From an uncultured Alistipes sp. (GTDB lineage: Bacteria > Bacteroidota > Bacteroidia > Bacteroidales > Rikenellaceae), in contig UQUQ01000001.1 of assembly GCA_900544265.1 (NCBI GenBank), forward strand, positions 62,001-126,000: a DNA stretch of 64,000 bases. Reading direction: 5' to 3'. How positions within the stretch are numbered: position 1 is the stretch's first letter; each line of letters starts with the position of its first letter. The position numbers were made by a program, and so were the translations under genes. Below, in pieces: positions 8,557 to 16,287 of the stretch. Below the pieces are notes generated by a model that was not told where the DNA came from, made no database searches, and worked only from the letters and a program-made list of their open reading frames with translations.

Positions 8557-9171
8557 ATGGAAAACAAACTTCAACAGTTGACCCAGAAACTCTACGACGA
8601 GGGGCTCGAAAAAGGGCGCGCCGAGGCCGACCGGCTGGTGGCCGAGGCCCGTACCGAAGCCGGGAAGATCCTTGCCGAGGCGCGTGCCCAGGCCGACGAG
8701 ATCGTCCGCAAGGCACAGGTGAAGGCCGAGGATGTCGAAAAGAACACCATGACCGAGATTACGCTGGCCGGCAAGCAGGCCGTGGCCAAAATCAAGACCG
8801 AGATCGCCTCGCTGATCGTCGCCAAGGCGACGGCGAAGGGCGTGCAGGAGGCCGTCGTGGACCCCGCCTTCATCAAGGAGATGCTCGTGGCCGTGGCCCG
8901 CAACTGGAACGGTGCCGATTCGGGCAAGGTCGAGCTCAAGGCCCTGCTGCCCGAGGCCGAGCGTGCGAAGCTTGACGCCGCCTTCACGAAGTGCGCCGCC
9001 GAACTGCTCGCCGCAGGCGTCGAGGTGGGTTACTCGAAGGATGTGAAGAGCGGATTCCGCGTGGGTGCCAAGGACGGCGGTTACTACATCTCGTTCTCGG
9101 ATGCCGACGTCGAGGCGCTGCTGGGTGAATACCTCCGCGAGAAGGTCTCCGAAATGCTCTTTAAGGCGTAG
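8557..9171 (+). CDS. atpE: V-type ATPase subunit E (peripheral stalk)
   Basis: A 204-residue peripheral-stalk subunit. The first 70 residues form a long charged, alanine-rich helix (LVAEARTEAGKILAEARAQA) typical of subunit E, followed by a compact C-terminal domain beginning near SLIVAKATAKGV. It is cytoplasmic and links the catalytic A3B3 head to subunit I. It is the first gene of a seven-gene operon and is followed after 5 bases by the DUF2764 subunit. Identity rests on the helix pattern and the operon position, since subunit E is poorly conserved. Confidence 0.85.
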   Translation: MENKLQQLTQKLYDEGLEKGRAEADRLVAEARTEAGKILAEARAQADEIVRKAQVKAEDVEKNTMTEITLAGKQAVAKIKTEIASLIVAKATAKGVQEAVVDPAFIKEMLVAVARNWNGADSGKVELKALLPEAERAKLDAAFTKCAAELLAAGVEVGYSKDVKSGFRVGAKDGGYYISFSDADVEALLGEYLREKVSEMLFKA

Positions 9172-9176
9172 CGGGC

Positions 9177-10010
9177 ATGTTCGGTAGCAACTATTACTGC
9201 CTGGTGGCCGGACTTCGGGAGTATACGCTCGAAGCCGACGCCAAGGGGTTCGACGCCCGGGCCATCGTCTCCGAGATACTCGAGGGGGTGAGCCGGGCCG
9301 ATGCCCGTCAGGTGCGGCTGCTCTACACCTACTACGACTGCGAGCACCTTGCGGCGCTGCACGCCGGACGCACGGTCAGCGAAGGGCTGGGCAACCTCAC
9401 GCCCGACGAGCTGGCCGAGGAGCTGCGCTCGCCCCGCCTGCTGCCCGACGCCGTGCAGCAGGTGCTGCGCGCCTATGCCGATCCCGAAGGCGAGGAGGCC
9501 GCCGAGATCGACACGGCGCAGCGTTTCGAGAAGGCGCTCTTCGGCGCCTACTACGCCGTCTGTGAGAAGCAGGGCTGCCGCTTCCTGCGTGCGTGGTCGG
9601 CCTTCGACCGCACGCTGCGCAACGTCGCGGCCGCCGTCACGGCGCGTGCCGCCGGGCGTCCGGTCGAGGAGGTGACCGTCGGCGGAGGCGATGTCGTCGA
9701 TCAGCTGCAGCGCAGCTCGGCCGCCGACTTCGGACTGCGGGGCGAGCTGCCCTACATCGACGCCGTGATCGCCGCGGTGAACGACGAGGCCAACCTCGTG
9801 GAGAAGGAGCACAAGATCGACCTGATCCGCTGGAACGAGTCCCTGGAGCTGGCGACGTTCGACTATTTCGACATCGCCGCGATCCTCTCCTACCTGGTGC
9901 GGATCAACATCGTGGCCCGCTGGATGCGGCTCGACGCCGCGCGCGGCCGGGAGATGTTCGACCGGCTCGTCGCCGGGCTCGACGGTCGCAAGTTCATTGA
10001 ACAGGAATAA
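9177..10010 (+). CDS. DUF2764 family V-ATPase-associated protein (likely subunit C equivalent)
   Basis: A 277-residue soluble helical protein that starts MFGSNYYCLVAGLREYTL, matching my memory of DUF2764, which is found in V-ATPase operons of Bacteroidota and some other phyla. Later conserved stretches are LLYTYYDCEHL, CRFLRAWSAFDRTLRNV and WNESLELATFDYFDIAAIL. It holds the operon slot where other bacteria carry subunit C (the socket between rotor shaft and membrane ring), and it is similar to subunit C in all-helical character. I infer that it does that job. No other candidate for subunit C is present in the operon. Confidence 0.8.
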   Translation: MFGSNYYCLVAGLREYTLEADAKGFDARAIVSEILEGVSRADARQVRLLYTYYDCEHLAALHAGRTVSEGLGNLTPDELAEELRSPRLLPDAVQQVLRAYADPEGEEAAEIDTAQRFEKALFGAYYAVCEKQGCRFLRAWSAFDRTLRNVAAAVTARAAGRPVEEVTVGGGDVVDQLQRSSAADFGLRGELPYIDAVIAAVNDEANLVEKEHKIDLIRWNESLELATFDYFDIAAILSYLVRINIVARWMRLDAARGREMFDRLVAGLDGRKFIEQE

Positions 10011-10027
10011 TACAACAAACACATACG

Positions 10028-11782
10028 ATGAAAACAACAGGACGAGTAAACGGTATCATCTCCAACATCGTCATCGTCAAGGCCGACGGCGCCGTCGGCC
10101 AGAACGAGATCTGCTACGTGTACGCGGGGAATACCAGAATGATGGCCGAGGTCATCAAGGTCATGGGCGACGACGCCTATGTCCAGGTTTTTGACAGCAC
10201 CCGCGGTCTGAAGATCGGTGACCGGGTCGAGTTCGAGGGTCACATGCTCGAGGTGACGCTGGCGCCGGGTCTGCTGTCGCGCAACTACGACGGTCTGCAG
10301 AACGACCTCGAGAAGATGGAGGGTCTCTTCATTGCGCGCGGTTCGGTGACCGAGCCGATCGACTTTGCGGCCGAGTGGGAGTTCAAGCCGCTGGCCAAGG
10401 CCGGCGACCGCGTCTCGGCGGCGTCGTGGCTGGGCGAGGTGCAGGAGAAGTGGATCGCCCACAAGATCATGGTCCCCTTCACGATGACGGGGTCGTATAC
10501 GGTCAAGAGCGTGGCTCCGGCCGGCAAGTACAAGGTGGCCGACACGATGGCCGTGGTGACCGATGCCGACGGCGTCGACCACGAGATCACGATGGTGCAG
10601 AAGTGGCCTGTCAAGCAGGCCATCCGCTGCTACACGGAGAAGCCGCGCCCCTCGCGCGTCATGGAGACGGGCGTGCGCGCCATCGACACCTTCAACCCGA
10701 TGGCCGAGGGCGGTACGGGCTTCATCCCGGGGCCGTTCGGTGCCGGCAAGACGGTGCTTCAGCACGCCATCTCGAAGCAGGCCGATGCCGACGTCATCAT
10801 CATGGTGGCCTGCGGCGAACGTGCCAACGAGGTGGTCGAGATCTTCAAGGAGTTCCCCGAGCTCATAGACCCCAACACGGGCCATACGCTCATGGAGCGC
10901 ACGATCATCATCTGCAACACGTCGAACATGCCCGTTGCGGCGCGTGAGGCGTCGGTCTACACGGGCATGACCATCGGCGAGTACTACCGTTCGATGGGCC
11001 TGAAGGTGCTCGTCATGGCCGACTCGACGTCGCGCTGGGCACAGGCGCTGCGCGAGATGTCGAACCGTCTGGAGGAGCTGCCCGGTCAGGACGCCTTCCC
11101 GATGGACCTCTCGGCCATCATCTCGAACTTCTACTCGCGCGCCGGTCTGGTGAAGCTCTACAACGGCCAGACCGGTTCGGTGACCTTCCTCGGTACGGTC
11201 TCGCCCGCGGGCGGTAACCTCAAGGAGCCCGTTACGGAGTCGACGAAGAAGGCCGCACGCTGCTTCTACGCCCTCTCGCAGGGACGTGCCGACTCGAAGC
11301 GCTACCCGGCCATCGATCCGCTGGAGTCCTACTCGAAGTACCTGGAGTATCCCGAGATCCGGGCCTTCCTCGACGAGCACATCGAGAAGGACTGGGTGGA
11401 TGCGGTCTATGCCGGCAAGACGATCGTCCAGCGCGGCAAGGAGGCCAACGACCAGATCAACATCCTCGGTGACGACGGCGTGCCGGTCGAGTACCACGAG
11501 CGCTTCTGGAAGTCGGAGCTCATCGACTTCGTGATCCTGCAGCAGGACGCCTTCGACGAGATCGACGCCAACTGTCCGATCGAGCGCCAGAAGATGATGT
11601 ACAAGATGGTGCTCGACATCTGCCGCAAGGATTTCGGATTCTCCGATTTCGAGCAGTGCTCGCAGTTCTTCAAGGGTCTGATCAACCTCTTCCGCCAGAT
11701 GAACTATTCGGAGTGGCAGTCGGAGAAGTTCAACGGCTACCTGAAGCAGATCGAACAATATGTGGGTGAAAAAACGAAATAA
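10028..11782 (+). CDS. atpA: V-type ATPase catalytic subunit A
   Basis: The 584-residue nucleotide-hydrolysing subunit of the A3B3 head. It shows the N-terminal beta-barrel, the bulge domain typical of V/A-type A subunits (AEWEFKPLAKAGDRV, about residues 117-190), the Walker A motif GPFGAGKTVLQH near residue 235, the conserved ACGERANEVVEIF, and the Walker B region KVLVMADSTSRWAQALRE near 330. Length is normal. It follows the DUF2764 gene by 17 bases and precedes subunit B by 3 bases. Confidence 0.98.
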   Translation: MKTTGRVNGIISNIVIVKADGAVGQNEICYVYAGNTRMMAEVIKVMGDDAYVQVFDSTRGLKIGDRVEFEGHMLEVTLAPGLLSRNYDGLQNDLEKMEGLFIARGSVTEPIDFAAEWEFKPLAKAGDRVSAASWLGEVQEKWIAHKIMVPFTMTGSYTVKSVAPAGKYKVADTMAVVTDADGVDHEITMVQKWPVKQAIRCYTEKPRPSRVMETGVRAIDTFNPMAEGGTGFIPGPFGAGKTVLQHAISKQADADVIIMVACGERANEVVEIFKEFPELIDPNTGHTLMERTIIICNTSNMPVAAREASVYTGMTIGEYYRSMGLKVLVMADSTSRWAQALREMSNRLEELPGQDAFPMDLSAIISNFYSRAGLVKLYNGQTGSVTFLGTVSPAGGNLKEPVTESTKKAARCFYALSQGRADSKRYPAIDPLESYSKYLEYPEIRAFLDEHIEKDWVDAVYAGKTIVQRGKEANDQINILGDDGVPVEYHERFWKSELIDFVILQQDAFDEIDANCPIERQKMMYKMVLDICRKDFGFSDFEQCSQFFKGLINLFRQMNYSEWQSEKFNGYLKQIEQYVGEKTK

Positions 11783-11785
11783 GCC

Positions 11786-13108
11786 ATGACAACACGAGCA
11801 TTTCAGAAGATATATACCAAGATCGACAACATCACCAAGGCGACCGTGACGCTGCGTGCGCAGGGCGTCGGCAACGACGAACTGGCCACCGTGGGCGGCA
11901 AGCTGGCGCAGGTGGTGAAAATCATGGGCGAGAACGTCACGCTGCAGGTCTTCGCCGGTACGGAGGGCCTTTCGACGGCTTCGGAGGTGATCTTCCACGG
12001 CGAGCCGCCGAAGCTGCGCGTCTCGGACAACCTCGCAGGCCGCTTCTTCAACGCCTACGGCGAGCCGCTCGAGGGCGGTGAGATCGTCGAGGGCGAGGAG
12101 CGCGAGATCGGCGGCCCGACGGTCAACCCCTTCAAGCGTATCCAGCCGTCGGAGCTCATCGCCACGGGTATCGCCGGCATCGACCTGAACAACACGATCG
12201 TGACGGGCCAGAAGATCCCCTTCTTCGCCGACCCCGACCAGCCCTACAACGCCGTGATGGCCAACGTGGCGCTGCGCGCCAAGGCCGACAAGATCATCCT
12301 CGGCGGCATGGGTCTGACCAACGACGACTTCCTCTACTTCAAGTCGGTCTTCGAGAACGCCGGAGCGCTCGACCGTATCGTCTCGTTCGTCAACACGACG
12401 GAAAACCCGCCCGTGGAGCGTCTGCTCGTTCCCGACATGGCGCTGACGGCCGCCGAGTACTTCGCCGTCGACAAGGGCGAGAAGGTGCTGGTGCTGCTGA
12501 CGGACATGACGCTCTATGCCGATGCCCTGGCCATCGTCTCGAACCGTATGGACCAGATTCCCTCGAAGGACTCGATGCCCGGTTCGCTCTACTCGGACCT
12601 GGCGAAGATCTACGAGAAGGCCGTGCAGCTGCCCAACGGCGGATCGATCACGATCATCGCCGTGACGACGCTCTCGGGCGGCGACATCACGCACGCCGTG
12701 CCCGACAACACGGGTTACATCACCGAGGGCCAGCTCTATCTGCGCAACGACTCCGATACGGGCCGCGTGATCGTCGACCCGTTCCGTTCGCTGTCGCGAC
12801 TCAAGCAGCTGGTTATCGGCAAGAAGACGCGTGAGGACCACCCGCAGGTGATGAATGCCTGCGTGCGTCTGTACGCCGACGCGGCCAATGCCAAGACGAA
12901 ACTCGAAAACGGTTTCGACCTCTCGGACTACGACGAGCGTACGATCCGTTTCGCACACGACTATTCGGAGAAGCTGCTCTCGATCGACGTGAACATCGAC
13001 ATCACGCAGATGCTCGACACGGCGTGGACGCTCTTCTCGAAGTACTTCTCCAAGGAGGAGGTCGCCATCAAGGAGGAGCTTATCAAGAAGTACTGGAAGG
13101 AGGCCTAA
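11786..13108 (+). CDS. atpB: V-type ATPase subunit B
   Basis: The 440-residue non-catalytic nucleotide-binding subunit of the head. Visible features are the N-terminal barrel, VNPFKRIQPSELIATGIAGI, PFFADPDQPYNAV in place of a true P-loop (as expected for B), VLVLLTDMTLYADAL and DLAKIYEKAVQLPNGGSITI. It starts 3 bases after subunit A and ends 3 bases before subunit D, so there is no room for a subunit F gene, which many operons place next to A and B. Confidence 0.98.
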   Translation: MTTRAFQKIYTKIDNITKATVTLRAQGVGNDELATVGGKLAQVVKIMGENVTLQVFAGTEGLSTASEVIFHGEPPKLRVSDNLAGRFFNAYGEPLEGGEIVEGEEREIGGPTVNPFKRIQPSELIATGIAGIDLNNTIVTGQKIPFFADPDQPYNAVMANVALRAKADKIILGGMGLTNDDFLYFKSVFENAGALDRIVSFVNTTENPPVERLLVPDMALTAAEYFAVDKGEKVLVLLTDMTLYADALAIVSNRMDQIPSKDSMPGSLYSDLAKIYEKAVQLPNGGSITIIAVTTLSGGDITHAVPDNTGYITEGQLYLRNDSDTGRVIVDPFRSLSRLKQLVIGKKTREDHPQVMNACVRLYADAANAKTKLENGFDLSDYDERTIRFAHDYSEKLLSIDVNIDITQMLDTAWTLFSKYFSKEEVAIKEELIKKYWKEA

Positions 13109-13111
13109 CCG

Positions 13112-13720
13112 ATGGCAATCAAGTTCCAATACAACAAGACCTCGCTGGGCGAGTTGGGCAAGCAGCTGAAAATGCGGCAAAAGGCACTCCCTACGATCAA
13201 GAGCAAGGAGTCGGCCCTGCGTTCCGAGGTGAAGAAGGCGAAGGACTCGGCCCAGGACTACCGCCGTCGTCTCGATGCCCTGAAGGCCGAGTACGACTAC
13301 ATGGTGTCGCTGTGGGGCGAGTTCGACAGCGGGCTCCTGCGCATCGCGGGCGTCGATCTTGCGACGCAGAAGATCGCCGGAGTACGCACGCCCGTACTGC
13401 AGGATGTCAATTTCGAGGAGAAACCCTACGACCTCTTCTCCTCGCCCGTCTGGTACGCCGACGGGGTGGACATCCTCAAGCGGCTGGCACGGCTGGGCCT
13501 CGAGTATGAGGTCTACAACCGCAAGATGGAGCTGTTGGACCGTGCGCGCCGCAAGACCACTCAGAAGGTGAACTTGTACGAGAAGGTGCAGATACCCGGG
13601 TACGAGGACGCCATACGCAAGATCAAGCGCTTCATGGAGGATGAGGAGAACCTTTCGAAATCCTCGCAGAAGATCGTGAAAAACAAGCAGCAGAACGCCG
13701 GGGAGGGCGCGATGGCATGA
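13112..13720 (+). CDS. atpD: V-type ATPase subunit D (rotor shaft)
   Basis: A 202-residue, mostly alpha-helical central shaft protein that turns inside the A3B3 head. The N-terminal coiled-coil helix (KTSLGELGKQLKMRQKALPT) and a matching C-terminal helix (RRKTTQKVNLYEKVQIPGYE followed by IRKIKRFMEDEENL) show the antiparallel coiled coil of the family. Its stop overlaps the subunit I start by 4 bases (ATGA), indicating translational coupling. Confidence 0.93.
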   Translation: MAIKFQYNKTSLGELGKQLKMRQKALPTIKSKESALRSEVKKAKDSAQDYRRRLDALKAEYDYMVSLWGEFDSGLLRIAGVDLATQKIAGVRTPVLQDVNFEEKPYDLFSSPVWYADGVDILKRLARLGLEYEVYNRKMELLDRARRKTTQKVNLYEKVQIPGYEDAIRKIKRFMEDEENLSKSSQKIVKNKQQNAGEGAMA

Positions 13721-15555
13721 TAGCGAGAATGTCCAAATACGACTTTGTGCTCTATGCGGCACAGAGCGGCGATTTCATCGACAGGCTGCGTGAGCTGGGC
13801 CTCGTGGACATCACGACCACGGGCTGGGAGCCCTCGGACGAGGACCGTCAGCTGTTGCTCGACATCGAGGGCACGACGAAGGCCGCGGAGTTCCTCAAGA
13901 CGTTCCGTGCCGACGCTGCGCGTTGCAACGCGCAGGCTGCGCCGTTCGCTTCGGGTGCCGAGGCCTACGAGCACTATGCCGCTGCGCAGCGTGAGGCTGC
14001 GGCGCTCGGTGCCGAGATCGGACGCCTCGAAAAGTCGGCCGACGAGCTGCGTCCGTGGGGCGCATTCGACGCGGAGCGGCTGCGTGCGCTCGCGAACGAG
14101 GGCATCGTCGTGCGCTGTTTCTTCACGCAGACGAATATCTTCGACAAGAACGCCGCCGAATGGGGCGCCCGCTACCCGCTCGAGGTCATCAACCGGGCCG
14201 ATTCGACCGTGTGGTTCGTCGTCGTGACGGCCCCGGGCGAGGAGGTGTCGCTCGATGCCCAGGAGCTGAAGACGCCGGCGATGGATATCCGTGAGGTGGA
14301 ACGCCGCATCAAGGAGGCCAGGGCGAAACTTGCTGCGCTCGATGCCGAGTTCTCGCGTGTCGCGGCTTCGGAGTCGCTGCTCGCAGCCTACGGGGCGTCG
14401 CTGCGCGAACGCCTGCAGGGAGTGCGCGTCGAAGCGACGGCCGAACGGGCCGCCGACGGTGCGCTGCTCGTGCTCGAAGGCTGGGCCGAGACGGAGACCT
14501 CGGCGCGTGTGGATGCGCTGCTCGAGGAGTATCCCAACGTGATCTACCTCAAGAGCGACCCGACGCCCGAAGACGATACGCCCGTCAAGCTGAAGAACAA
14601 CCGCTTCGCGCGGATCTTCGAGATGATCGGCGACCTCTACGCGCGTCCGAAGTACGGCACGCTGGACCTGACGCCCTTCTTCGCGCCGTTCTACATGCTC
14701 TTCTTCGGCATCTGTCTGAACGATGCCGGTTACGGACTGATCCTGCTGGCCGCCGGTCTGGTGATGCTGCGCAAGTTCCGCGAGCCGGGCATGATGCGCC
14801 GCGCCGCGTGGTTCGCCACGCTCTGCGCCATTGCAACGGTCATCTTCGGCGGCATCTGCGGCTCGTTCTTCGGATTGAGCCTCGGGCAGTACTTCCCCTC
14901 GATTCCGTTCTTCGACTTCCAGGGCAAGTTCTTCACCATCTCGCTCGTGATCGGTCTGGTGCAGATCCTCTTCGGCATGGCGCTCAACATCTGGACGACG
15001 ACGCGCTGCTTCGGCATCACGCAGGCCTTCGGCCAGATCGGCTGGTTCGTCATCTTGATGACCTGCGTGCTGGGCGTGGCGCTTCCGATGACCTCGATCA
15101 CCATCCCGGGCTTCACGGCCGGGTCGGTGGCCTTCTACGTGGCACTGGGCATCGGTTTCGTGCTGTTGCTGCTGCTCAACAACGTCAAGCGCAATCCGCT
15201 CATCAATGTCGGTGCCGGACTGTGGGACCTCTACAACAACATCACGGGTCTGTTGAGCGACGTGCTGTCGTACATCCGTCTGTTCGCCATCGGACTTTCG
15301 GGCGGTGTGCTGGCACTGGTCTTCAACACGCTGGCCGAGGGCTTCGTACCCGAGGGTGCAAACATCGTCGTGCGGCTGCTGGTGATGATTCCGATCCTGC
15401 TCATCGGTCACGGCATCAACCTCTTCATGTCGACCATCTCGTCGTTCGTTCACCCGATGCGACTCACCTTCGTGGAGTTCTTCAAGAACGCCGGTTTCGA
15501 GATGGCCACGCGGTCGTTCGACCCCATCCGCAAAATGGACCGGACCAACGAATAG
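13717..15555 (+). CDS. ntpI: V-type ATPase subunit I (membrane stator, a-subunit type)
   Basis: A 612-residue stator that provides the ion half-channels. The N-terminal half (about 1-300) is cytoplasmic and helical; the C-terminal half has about seven to eight membrane segments, beginning at FFAPFYMLFFGICLNDAGYG. The key channel segment is DVLSYIRLFAIGLSGGVLAL, which contains the conserved arginine that faces the proteolipid carboxylate, and the final part GHGINLFMSTISSFVHPMRL is typical of the family. An ATG 12 bases downstream (MSKYDF) is an equally possible start; the upstream one forms the ATGA overlap with subunit D. Confidence 0.96.
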   Translation: MIARMSKYDFVLYAAQSGDFIDRLRELGLVDITTTGWEPSDEDRQLLLDIEGTTKAAEFLKTFRADAARCNAQAAPFASGAEAYEHYAAAQREAAALGAEIGRLEKSADELRPWGAFDAERLRALANEGIVVRCFFTQTNIFDKNAAEWGARYPLEVINRADSTVWFVVVTAPGEEVSLDAQELKTPAMDIREVERRIKEARAKLAALDAEFSRVAASESLLAAYGASLRERLQGVRVEATAERAADGALLVLEGWAETETSARVDALLEEYPNVIYLKSDPTPEDDTPVKLKNNRFARIFEMIGDLYARPKYGTLDLTPFFAPFYMLFFGICLNDAGYGLILLAAGLVMLRKFREPGMMRRAAWFATLCAIATVIFGGICGSFFGLSLGQYFPSIPFFDFQGKFFTISLVIGLVQILFGMALNIWTTTRCFGITQAFGQIGWFVILMTCVLGVALPMTSITIPGFTAGSVAFYVALGIGFVLLLLLNNVKRNPLINVGAGLWDLYNNITGLLSDVLSYIRLFAIGLSGGVLALVFNTLAEGFVPEGANIVVRLLVMIPILLIGHGINLFMSTISSFVHPMRLTFVEFFKNAGFEMATRSFDPIRKMDRTNE

Positions 15556-15595
15556 AAATCAAATCAAATAACAATCAAAAACCTTTTCAAACACT

Positions 15596-16063
15596 ATGGA
15601 AACAACAACTGCATTGGTAATGGCTTACGTCGGCGTAGCGTTGATGGTGGGCCTCGCGGGCATTGCCTCGTCCGTCGGTACCGCAATCGCCGGCATGGCT
15701 TCGGTAGGCGCCATGAAGAAGAACAGCGGTGCATTCGGTAGCTACATGATCCTCTCGGCCCTTCCGGGTTCGCAGGGTCTCTACGGCTTCGTCTGCTTCT
15801 TCCTTGTACAGGGTGGTCTGACGAACCCCACGATGACGCAGGGTGCGGCCATTCTGGGTGCCGGTCTGCTGGTCGGCATCGTCAACCTGGCTTCGTCGAT
15901 CTTCCAGGCGAAGATCTGCGCCAACGGTATCGCTGCCATCGGCAACGGCCACGACGTGATGGGTAAGACGCTGATTCTGGCCGCCTTCCCGGAGCTCTAC
16001 GCCATTCTGTCGGTCGCTGCCACGTTCCTGATCGCCACGCTCGACGGTGTAAACCTCTTCTAA
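15596..16063 (+). CDS. ntpK: V-type ATPase proteolipid subunit K (double hairpin, Na+-type ligands)
   Basis: A 155-residue membrane rotor subunit with four transmembrane helices in two hairpins. The ion-carrying carboxylate Glu133 sits in the fourth helix (AAFPELYAIL); the first hairpin has no carboxylate but carries LPGSQGLYGF. Aligned by eye with Enterococcus hirae NtpK, the five Na+-coordinating positions are retained as Leu56, Ser59 (Thr in E. hirae), Gln60, Gln104 (in FQAKICANGI) and Glu133. It is the last gene of the operon, 40 bases after subunit I, and is followed by a strong terminator. A Na+-coupled enzyme is therefore predicted but not shown. Confidence 0.95.
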   Translation: METTTALVMAYVGVALMVGLAGIASSVGTAIAGMASVGAMKKNSGAFGSYMILSALPGSQGLYGFVCFFLVQGGLTNPTMTQGAAILGAGLLVGIVNLASSIFQAKICANGIAAIGNGHDVMGKTLILAAFPELYAILSVAATFLIATLDGVNLF

Positions 16064-16079
16064 AGAGTCGTTCGACGCG

Positions 16080-16117
16080 AAAAAAGGGAATCCCGTTTGC
16101 GGGGTTCCCTTTTTTTC
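16080..16117 (+). terminator. terminator of the V-ATPase operon
   Basis: A-run plus GGGAAtCCC paired across a short loop with GGGgTTCCC, followed by seven T residues. It lies 17 bases after the subunit K stop and is an intrinsic terminator usable on both strands. Confidence 0.85.
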
Positions 16118-16203
16118 GTGCTGTGTCCGGTCCGGGTGTGCGGTGCGAAGGGCAGGCGAGAGTGCAGTCCGCAATACCTCTTCCTCCGGTCGGAGCGTAT
16201 GGG

Positions 16204-16239
16204 AAAAGGTCCCGCAACCGGATGGTTGCAGGACCTTTT
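16204..16239. terminator. terminator downstream of rnr
   Basis: AAAAGGTCCcGCAACC pairs with GGTTGCaGGACCTTTT around a 4-nt loop. It lies 49 bases beyond the rnr stop and ends the minus-strand metH-rnr operon. Confidence 0.8.
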
Positions 16240-16287
16240 GCGGTGTGTTATGGTGCGGGTGTCCGCTTGGACCCCGCCGGGGCGGGA

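Noticed and set aside
9890..13762. 1290-residue open frame on the minus strand across the V-ATPase genes
   Set aside because: It lies fully antisense to subunits A, B and D, which are certain. Its composition (Arg/Val/Leu/His/Asp repeats) is that of a GC-rich codon shadow, and no domain is visible.
8557..16063. Hidden subunit F gene in the V-ATPase operon
   Set aside because: All gaps between the seven genes are 40 bases or shorter, and no overlapping frame shows subunit F features.
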